Assembly (NCBI GenBank): GCA_034440635.1
Contig: JAOTON010001681.1
Span: forward strand, 1,404,001 to 1,468,000
Source of the DNA: Lepas anatifera
Taxonomy: Eukaryota; Arthropoda; Thecostraca; Lepadidae
Direction: 5' to 3'
DNA: 64,000 bases
A program made the translations under genes and the position numbers. Within the stretch, counting starts at the first letter, position 1. Each line of letters opens with the position of its first letter. Below the pieces are notes generated by a model, which worked only from the letters and a program-made list of their open reading frames with translations, was not told where the DNA came from and searched no databases. Shown here one piece after another: positions 55,791-64,000 of this stretch.

Positions 55791-58700
55791 TCCAGGTAAG
55801 GTATTGTTTCGGCTAAATATCTCAATAATCCACCAGGTAAGGTATTATTTCGGCTAAATCTCTCAATAATCCACCAGGTAAGGTATTATTTCGGCTAAAC
55901 CTCACAATAATCCACCAGGTAAGGCATTATTTCGGGTAAATCTCGCAAAAATCCACCAGGTAAAGTATTATTTCGGCTAACTCAGAATAATCCACCAGGT
56001 AAGGTAATATTTCGGCTTAGTCTCTCAATAATCCTCCAGGTAAGGTATTGTTTCGGCTAAATATCTCAATAATCCACCAGGTAAGGTATTATTTCGGCTA
56101 AATCTCTCAATAATCCACCAGGTAAGGTATTATTTCGGCTAAACCTCACAATAATCCACCAGGTAAGGCATTATTTCGGGTAAATCTCGCAAAAATCCAC
56201 CAGGTAAAGTATTATTCCGGCTAAATCTCACAATAATCCACCAGGTAAGGTATTATTTCGGCTAAATCTCACAATTTTTTACCAGGTAAGGTATTATTTC
56301 GGCTAAATCTCAATAATCCACCAGATAAGGTATTATTTCAGCTAAATCTCACAATAATCCACCAAGTAAGGTATTATTTCGGCTAAATCTCACAACTATC
56401 CACAAGGTAAGGTATTATTTCGGCTAAATCTCAAATAATCCACCAGGTAAGGTATTATTTCGGCTAAATCTCACAATAATCCACCAGGTAAGGTATTATT
56501 TCGGCTAAATCTTACAATAATCCACCAGATAAAGTATTATTTCGGCTAAATCTCCCAATAACCCACCAGGTAAGGCATTATTTGGGCTAAATCTCACAAT
56601 AATCCACCAGGTAAGATATTATTTCATCTAAATCTCTCAATAATCCACCAGGTAAGATATTATTTCGGCTAAATCTCAAAATAATCCCTCAGGTAAGGTA
56701 TTATTTCGGCTAAATCTTACAATAATCTACCAGGTAAGGTATTATTTTGGCTAAATTTCCCAATAATCCACCAGGTAAAGTATTATTTCGGCTAAATCTC
56801 ACAATAATCCACGATGTAAGGTATTATTTCGGCTAAATCTCCCAATAATCCACCAGGTAAGGTATCATTTCGGCTAAATCTCTCAATAATCCACCAGGTA
56901 AGGTATTATTCCGGCTAAGGCTCACAATAATCCACCAGGTAAGGTATTATTTCGGCTAAATCTCACAATAATCCACCAGGTAAGGTATTATTACGGCGAA
57001 ATCTCTCAATAATCCAGCAGGTAAGGTATTACTTCGGCTAAATCTCACAATAATCCACCAGGTAAGGCATTAATTCGGCTAAATCTCAATAATCCGCCAG
57101 GTATGGTATTTTTCGGCTAAATCTCTAAATAATCCACCAGGTAAGGCATTATTTCGGCTAAATCTCTCAATAATCCACCAGGTAAACAATTATTTCGGCT
57201 AAATCTCACAATAATCCACCAGGTAAGGTATTATTTCGGGTAAATCTCTCAATAAACCACCAGGTAAGGTATTATTTCGGCTAAATCTCATAATAATCCA
57301 CCAGGTAAAGGATTATTTCAGCTAAACCTCACAATAATCTACCAGGTAAGGTATTATTTCGGCTAAATCTCGAACAAATCCACCAGGTAAGGTATTTTTT
57401 CGGCTAAATCTCTCAATAATTCACCAGGTAAGGTATTTTTTCGGCTAAATCTCCCAATAATCCACCAGGTAAGGTATTATTTCGGCTAAATCTCACAATA
57501 ATCCACCAGGAAGGTATTGTTTCGGCTAAATCTCAATTATTCACCAGGTAAAGTATTATTCCGGCTAAATCTTACAATAATCCACCAGGTAAGGCATTAT
57601 TTCGGCTAAATCTCACAATAATCCACCAGGTAAGGTATTATTTGGGCTAAATCTCACAATACTCCACCAAGTAAGGTATTATTTCGCCTAAATCTCTCAA
57701 TAATCCACCAGGTAAGATATTATTTCGGCTAAATCTCACAATTATCCACCCGGTATGGTATTATTTCGGCTAAATCTTACAATAATCCACCAGGTAAGGT
57801 GTTATTTTGGCTAAATCTCCCAATAATCCACCAGGTAAGGTATCATTTCGGCTAAATCTCCCAATTATCCACCAGGTAAGGTCTTATTTCAGCTAAATCT
57901 CACAATAACCCACCAGGTAAGGTATTATTTCTGCTAGATCTCATAATAATTTACCAAGTAAGGTATTATGTCGCCTAAATCTCATAATAATCCACCAGGT
58001 AAGGTATTATTCCGGCTAAATCTCACCATAATCCACCAGTAAGGTATTGTTTCGGCTAAATCTTACAATAATCCACCAGGTAAGGTATTATTTCGGCTAA
58101 ATCTCAATAATCCACCAGGTAAGGTATTATTTCGGCTAAATCTCACAATAATCCACGAGGTAAGGTATTATTTCGGCTAAATCTCCAAATAAACCACCAG
58201 GTAAGGTATTATTTCGGCTAAATCTCCCAATAATCCACCAGGTAAGGTATTATTTCGGCTAAATCTCACAATAATCCACCAGGAAGGTATTATTTTGGCT
58301 AAATCTCAATTATCCACCAGGTAAAGTATTATTCCGGCTAAATCTCACAATAATCCACCATGTAAGGTATTATTTCGGCTAAATCTCACAATAATCCACC
58401 AGGTAAGGTATTATTTCGGCTAAAAATCTCAATAATCCACCAGGTAAGGTATTATTTCGGCTAAATCTCACAATAATCCACGAGGTAAGGTATTATTTCG
58501 CCTAAATCTCCCAATAATCACCAGGTAAGGTATCATTTCAGCTTAATCTCTCAATAATCCACCAGGTAAGGCATTATTTCGGCTAAATCCCAATAATCCG
58601 CCAGGTATGGTATTTTTCGGCTAAATCTCCCAATAATCCACCAGGTAAGGCATTATTTCGGCTAAATCTCTCAATAATCCACCAGGTAAGGTATTATTTC

Positions 58701-59478
58701 GGCTAAATCTCACAATAATCCACAAGGTAAGGTATTGTTTCGGGTAAATCTCTCAATAACCCACCAGGTAAGGTATTATTTCCGCTAAATCTCATAATAA
58801 TCCACCAGGTAAAGGATTATTTCGGCTAACTCACAATAATCCACCAGGTAAGGTAATATTTCGGCTTAGTCTCTCAATAATCCTCCAGGTAAGGTATTGT
58901 TTCGGCTAAATATGTCAATAATCCACCAGGTAAGGTATTATTTCGGCTAAATCTCTCAATAATCCACCAGGTAAGGTATTATTTCGGCTAAACCTCACAA
59001 TAATCCACCAGGTAAGGCATTATTTCGGGTAAATCTCGCAAAAATCCACCAGGTAAAGTATTATTTCGGCTAACTCTCAGAATAATCCACCAGGTAAGGT
59101 AATATTTCGGCTTAGTCTCTCAATAATCCTCCAGGTAAGGTATTGTTTCGGCTAAATATCTCAATAATCCACCAGGTAAGGTATTATTTCGGCTAAATCT
59201 CTCAATAATCCACCAGGTAAGGTATTATTTCGGCTAAACCTCACAATAATCCACCAGGTAAGGCATTATTTCGGGTAAATCTCGCAAAAATCCACCAGGT
59301 AAAGTATTATTCCGGCTAAATCTCACAATAATCCACCAGGTAAGGTATTATTTCGGCTAAATCTCACAATTTTTTACCAGGTAAGGTATTATTTCGGCTA
59401 AATCTCAATAATCCACCAGATAAGGTATTATTTCAGCTAAATCTCACAATAATCCACCAAGTAAGGTATTATTTCGGC
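55791..59478 (+). repeat. 41-bp satellite, about 90 units, with higher-order blocks at both ends
   Basis: Unit CCACCAGGTAAGGTATTATT-TCGGCTAAATCTCACAATAAT. Most units differ by a few substitutions; a few are 1-4 bp short. A six-unit higher-order block of about 245 bp (marked by TATTGTTTCGG, GCATTATTTCGGG, AATATTTCGGCTTAG in fixed order) occurs at 55791-56034 and onward and again at 58884-59129 and onward, while the middle is a looser mixture. Each unit contains CAG|GTAAGG, matching the 5' splice-site consensus. The array ends abruptly in mid-unit at the LINE. Confidence 0.95.
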
Positions 59479-59483
59479 ACATT

Positions 59484-60227
59484 GTGCTTAAACTACTCCT
59501 GGTTCATCTTGGCATCAATCTGGGAAGAGATGCTTTCACATCCTGCCATCGGTTACAAAAAAAGAACACCATTTTGGTCAGGTTTAGAGATCTAGATGAC
59601 AGGATGACAGTCTACAAGAAGAGGACAAAGCCACTACGCCATGGCCTCCTGATTTTTGAATCTCTCACCAAGGATAGGATGGAAGTAGTCCAAATCCTCA
59701 GCAGCATGAGAAAGGATAGGAACTGTCCCTTCAAATCCTACTTTACATTCAGGGGGGACATATTCATAAAAGTCAAAGATGGTGACAAACCTACAGAGAT
59801 ACCTGTAGGGGTTACCAGGGATCAAATTGCCCAGATCTGCAGGGGGGAGCGGGGGTCCAATTCTGGTTCTAGCACCCAAGGTGTCACCTGTGGGGTCGTG
59901 AGAGGGAGGGACATGAGGACATGGAAGACTGTCCAAAGTAGGCGAACCCATCGCAGACCAAGTGCGCCTCCTCTGTCCAGGGGTGGACAGGTTGTGTCAC
60001 AGAACCCTGACACGGAGGTGAGCTCAGTGGCAGGTCCCGCCATAAACTCCTCTGTGAGCAGGTGTGTGAATAGGAGCCATCAGCCAACCAAAGGTGTATC
60101 TCAGTTTGACTCTAGTGCTTCAGGTAGCTCTGAGGACTATGACGACACAGCTCTTTTGAGCACTGTAACAACTCCCCCTGCCCAGGATATTGGTGCCGAA
60201 ACAGTGCCTAAGTCTGTGATTGGGTAA
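59484..60227 (+). CDS. LINE ORF1 protein, N-terminally truncated
   Basis: 247 codons. Residues about 1-110 (HLGINLGRDAFTSCHRL, ILVRFRDLDDRMTVYKKR, FESLTKDRMEVVQ, SYFTFRGDIFIKVKDG) match the pattern of the RNA-binding and C-terminal domain of ORF1 proteins of CR1/L2/Jockey-type LINEs (CHRL, IIVRF, R.DR..V, ED-LT, ...GKIFVK). The remaining 130 residues are a low-complexity Ser/Thr/Arg tail. The usual upstream coiled coil or zinc-knuckle part is absent because the satellite begins there. The ATG used is inside the conserved domain and so is not the original start. The role in the element would be RNA binding as a chaperone. Confidence 0.65.
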   Translation: MLKLLLVHLGINLGRDAFTSCHRLQKKNTILVRFRDLDDRMTVYKKRTKPLRHGLLIFESLTKDRMEVVQILSSMRKDRNCPFKSYFTFRGDIFIKVKDGDKPTEIPVGVTRDQIAQICRGERGSNSGSSTQGVTCGVVRGRDMRTWKTVQSRRTHRRPSAPPLSRGGQVVSQNPDTEVSSVAGPAINSSVSRCVNRSHQPTKGVSQFDSSASGSSEDYDDTALLSTVTTPPAQDIGAETVPKSVIG

Positions 60228-60764
60228 AACTAGCCTCCCCCCTCTCAGTGTGCTTTATTGGACTGGAAAGCTGATGGCTCAGTGTGTTCGGAGTGCCTTG
60301 GCTGGCGTCCGGCACTGTGCGGCAGTTACGCCAGGCCTCCGCTCCACCGGGCCCCCTGGGTCCGAGGGTTGCCGGAGTAGGCGCCAGGACAAGAGCCTGG
60401 CGCCGGGGGCGGGCGCTCCCGCTTGCGACACAGTCGCTTGGCGGTGGGCGTCCGCCTCTGAAGACTCTCTGCCGCCCTTCGCCTCCTCAGACCTTTGTTT
60501 GGGGGGCGGGGAGGGCGCCGGGATTGGAGGCCCCGGCGCCCGGTGCCGGTCGCACAGCTGGCTTGTCTGGACTCTGTGCAGACCTAATTTCATTGATCTG
60601 AACACCTCTCGGCCAATGTTGGCTGCCAGTTAGTTTGCTAGTTTTGGACTTGGCTCTCCCTTGTGCAATCCCTTATATTGCGAGCAATCGGGGCCCAGTT
60701 CATTTCAATTTTTGTGCCTGTTTTTTGCCTCTGATATTGTCTTCTTTCTTCCTCCCCTTTCTGC
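60228..60764 (+). other. LINE-3 inter-ORF region
   Basis: Contains a GC-rich patch (60280-60600) open in several frames on both strands. No recognised domain; probably untranslated or a decayed part of ORF1. Confidence 0.4.
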
Positions 60765-61818
60765 ATGTCTGACTTGTATGCTGACATTGCACATCTTGAA
60801 GAATATACTCGACTGTCTTTTGACACTTACATCTTAAATGATGAGGGTTACACTTTTGAGGATGAATTTGCTCACATTGAGTTCATGTAGATACAACAAA
60901 ACTCAAACTCTTCAACTTCAGAACTCAAATATTTCAATGATCCATATAAATGTGAGGTCGCTGCCCAAAAATTTTGATAAAGTTGTTACCCTCCTAGAAA
61001 ACTGCCCAACTAAATTTGATGTCATCTGTGTCTCAGAAACTTGGCTAGACGATAACCTAAGTAGTTCCTTCCAAATACCAGGATATAATTTCCTTCATAA
61101 TTGCCCTGAGGCTCATACCCGTGGCAAGGGATCTGCACTATATATTAAAGAGCACTTGAAACATATTGCTAGGTCTGACCTGTCCTGCAATGTGACTGAA
61201 TTTCAGTCAACATTTATAGAAATCACTTCACCAGTATCATCTAGCATACTCATCGGTACAATGTATAGGTCCCCTTCATTTGACTGTACACCTTTTCTAA
61301 ATTTCCTTGATATGATTACTGACAATATTTCCAAGTCGAATAAAAAATGTGTCATTGCAGGTGATTTCAATATTGACCTGTTACAAGTAAACAACTCCTC
61401 AATTGCAGACACTTTCATGTCGTCCATGGCATCAGCTGGATTCATCCCCACTATTACACTTCCAACCAGAATTACAAATTCATCTGCGACTCTAATTGAT
61501 AACCTATTTATGAATTTCCCTCAATGTTTCCAAAAGTCTGGGCTTCTTATTGATGACACCAGCGATCATCTTCCAATCTTTATTAATTTTGAGCATGTCA
61601 AGCAAAAACAACCCAAAAATCTCAGTCAAACCAAGTATTTTGACCTAGCCTTAGTAGATACACTGGCCCGACGTGTTAAACATAAACTAGACCAAACCCC
61701 TGCCACTAGCGACCCTAACTTCTATGCTAATACATTAATTAATACAATTAAAAATGAAATAGGCAATTTATCTAAATCACAAAAAATATCAAGAATGAAC
61801 CAATTCAACCTTGGGTAA
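60765..61818 (+). pseudogene. LINE ORF2 endonuclease part, frame-shifted
   Basis: A likely start ATG at 60765 opens MSDLYADIAHLEEYTRLSF and stops at 60889 (TAG). From there the +1-shifted frame carries an intact apurinic-type endonuclease: HINVRSLPKNFD, SETWLDD, MYRSPSF, GDFNIDLL, TRITNSSATLIDNLF and SDHLPIFI, containing the conserved N, E, D/N, D and H catalytic residues. This frame ends at 61818 (QFNLG-stop). The domain nicks target DNA for retrotransposition. The shift on entry and the return to the first frame at about 61790 break ORF2 into three pieces. Confidence 0.8.
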
Positions 61819-63782
61819 CTACTGGTATGGTGAAATGTATAAATAATAAGAATAAATTGTATCGAAAATTCTTAAAAAACAGAACAACACATAATAGACT
61901 TGTCTTTACACGATACAGAAATAGGTTAAACTCAATAATCAAGCAATCTAAGCAAACTTTCTATAGAAATAAGCTTGAACAAAACCGCAGCAACTCTCGC
62001 AAGCTCTGGGAAACCATGAATGAAATAATAAAGCGAAAAAGAAAAGAAGGAGTCAAACTGCCAGATTCCTTCACAGTCAACAACGAGAAAGTAAGTGACC
62101 CACAGGAAATAGCTGATCAATTTAATAACTTCTTCGCTACAATAGGGAAATCTCTTGAATCACATTTATCCCCTTCAAACATAGACCCCCTCTCATACTT
62201 AAATGATGTTCAAAGTGATAACTTTATGAACCTTAGGCCTGTGACCTCTGAATATGTCTTACATATCACTAAAGAACTCAATAACACTGGTGCTGGTTGT
62301 GATAATATCACTGCCAAGATACTTAAAAAGCTCACCCCCTACTTACTCACTGAAATTACCTTTCTCATGAATCTTTGCATTGATAAACATACATTTCCTG
62401 ACATTTTTAAAATAGCTCTAGTAAAACCACTGTTCAAATCAGGAAACCATGATCATTTCACAAACTATCGCCCAATATCGATCCTACCAGTTCTTTCAAA
62501 ATTACTTGAACGAATAATTTATAATCAGTTATCAGATTTCTTGGAAACAAATAACATCCTCTACAGTTATCAATTTGGCTTTCGAAAGCAACACTCAAGT
62601 TTCATGCCATTATCTCTCATCTATGATAATCTTACGTCCTGCATCTCTAATCGCAAATCATGTGTAGGCATATATTTGGACCTAAAAAAAGCATTTGATA
62701 CAGTTCCTCACTCCATTCTTCTTAAAAAAATGGAAAAATACGGAATTAGGAATGAATCTCTTAAAATACTTCAATCCTATCTAGAAAACAGAGTCCAAAT
62801 AACCAAACTTAACATCTCAGGCAAGGAAGTTCAGTCGTTGCCCAAAGTTTCTGAAATTGGCGTACCACAGGGGTCAATTTTGGGCCCCATCCTCTTCTTA
62901 ATCTACATAAACGATATCTATAAAGCTTCCTCGGCTCCAAATTACTACCTCTTTGCAGACGACACTTCTCTTTTCTTTTCAGGAAATAGCTTGAAAAATG
63001 TTGAAGCCGAGATCAACAAAGAAACACCTAAAATCTACAACTGGTTATGTTCCAATCGACTTACTCTTAACATAACTAAAACTTTTTATCAGATATACTG
63101 CATAAATGAAATCAAGCCCAATATCATTATCTCCCTTAACAATCAGCAAATTAACCGAAGTCATTCTATAAAATATTTAGGCGTACATATTGATGAAAAT
63201 CTCAAATGGAAAACTCACATCTCCATGACTTGTAACACTCTGAGACGTAATATTGGAGTAATATCTAGGGCGAAGTTCATGCTAACAGATAAAACCTTGC
63301 TTATGCTCTACAATGCTCTAATCCTCCCATATCTGGGGTACTGCGCTCTGGTTTGGGGGTCAAATTATGAAACAAGCTTAACCAAATTAATCAATTTGCA
63401 GAAAAGAATAATAAGAATTATTGACTTTGCTGATCCAAGGTCACCTTCAAGTCCAATCTTTAAGAAGCTTAACTTTCTAAAGCTACCAGACCTAATAAAA
63501 CAGCAAAAATTACTAGTCCTACATGGTTTCATGCATGGAAGGCTGCCTCCTGTGTTTGCAAACTCATTCGAATTGAATCACTCCACCAGATTATCACGAC
63601 GGAGAATGCACTTCAAAGAACCCCCAGGAGAAACAGTATATAGAACATTTGCAGTACCAATCAGCTGTCCTAAGGTGTGGAATAATGTTGTCGCTATTAA
63701 AATACCTGATATTAATGATATACCTCCTTCTAAGTCATTCTTTAAAACAGTTACTAAGAAGCTGTTCATAGAAGAGTACTAG
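61790..63782 (+). CDS. LINE ORF2 reverse transcriptase part
   Basis: The frame resumes as EPIQPWVTTGMVKCINNK, the conserved PW(I/V)T linker after the endonuclease, and stays open for over 650 residues to the stop at 63782. Reverse transcriptase motifs in order: NYRPISILPVLSKLLERI, QFGFRKQHSS, YLDLKKAFDTVPHS, GVPQGSILGPILFLIYIND, and LFADDTSLFF (catalytic D at about residues 378-379 counted from the ATG at 61827). All catalytic aspartates are present. The C-terminal region has YCALVWGS and a terminal basic segment. Without the upstream frame slip this would be an almost full ORF2. Confidence 0.88.
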
Positions 63783-64000
63783 GATTCATGTGTAAATCTG
63801 TAAAACCTAGAAACTAATGTATAGAGACTGGCCAATATAAAATGTACCTTGATGTGCAGTATTTTTTTTATTATATCATATGCCCTCATTCACTCCATCT
63901 TGAGCTCATCTGAGTGACAGTCAGAACCTTTCTTTACTCTGTAATATGTCCGAATTATATGACAAGGAGCTATGTCAAGGGTTTAACCTTACCTGCTCCT
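63783..64000 (+). other. LINE-3 3' UTR, runs off the window
   Basis: AT-rich sequence without a tail. It ends AACCTTACCTGCTCCT, whose complement AGGAGCAGGTAAGGTT contains CAGGTAAGG, as in the satellite; this may be coincidence. Confidence 0.5.

Larger units (their letters stand above)
59479..64000 (+). mobile_element. non-LTR retrotransposon with ORF1 and ORF2 (LINE-3), 3' end not reached
   Basis: The order is ORF1 piece, GC-rich inter-ORF region, ORF2 with endonuclease and reverse transcriptase, and the start of the 3' UTR. This is the CR1/L2/Jockey-type arrangement. The 5' boundary is the last base of a satellite unit (TTTCGG|CACATTG). ORF1 there begins inside the conserved domain, so the copy is 5' truncated within ORF1. 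No 3' tail is seen by 64000, so it may extend beyond. It is the most complete transposon in the window. Confidence 0.88.

Noticed and set aside
55791..59478. CRISPR array
   Set aside because: Period of 41 bp without unique spacers; repeats are contiguous and the context is eukaryotic. It is a satellite.

Overview
The window reads as eukaryotic, most likely invertebrate, nuclear DNA. It has no operons and no ribosome-binding-site logic. It carries three non-LTR retrotransposon bodies, TTAA-flanked and 8-bp-duplicating DNA transposon derivatives, tRNA-derived SINEs, satellites and microsatellites, and a few short reading frames bounded by eukaryotic splice-site consensus. I cannot name the species.

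Layout. 0-8 kb: a relict TTAA element abuts a 5'-truncated LINE (808-3065) that ends in four AGGTA repeats. A SINE (about 5.27 kb) and an 800-bp perfect-style hairpin (7236-8031) follow. 8.7-13.8 kb: TTAA-flanked, non-coding elements (here family A), one inserted inside another, then a homopolymer tract that looks like assembly noise (11.63-12.44 kb). 13.8-18.1 kb: long inverted arms, a tandem block with TGCGCATGCGCA palindromes, and a dispersed stem-loop family. 19.3-22.0 kb: a three-level nest, A inside A with a family B element inside the inner one. 24.3-28.3 kb: a minus-strand LINE with frameshifts, then a 69-bp minisatellite of about 25 copies. 30-32 kb: a non-autonomous hAT element with a perfect 8-bp target duplication. 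32.5-34 kb: a candidate host exon and a broken transposase-like gene. 36.0-39.6 kb: a 3.6-kb element with arms full of TTCGCGAA. 39.7-47.5 kb: further family B copies and a nested hAT stack. 49.9-54.4 kb: a 34-bp minisatellite, a family A element inserted exactly at the end of a family B element, and a short hAT MITE. 55.8-64 kb: a 41-bp satellite of about 90 units fused directly to ORF1 of a LINE whose ORF2 (endonuclease plus reverse transcriptase) is nearly complete.

The most notable theme is families A and B. They are about 0.85-1.2 kb long, flanked by TTAA, with unrelated terminal inverted repeats but the same internal architecture. They are loaded with AGGTCA/TGACCT hexamers, the core half-site of nuclear hormone receptors, including a mirrored AGGTCAGGTCA palindrome at a fixed internal position. 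They insert repeatedly into one another at TTAA, and the interrupted host copies can be read across the insertion points. They have no coding capacity, so they must be mobilised in trans; TTAA duplication and CCC-starting termini suggest a piggyBac-type enzyme (inference).

There is no confidently identified host gene. Three short reading frames with good splice-site context (32513-32748 minus, 40628-40826 plus, 48013-48107 minus) are the best candidates. All repeat counts and similarities were judged by eye.
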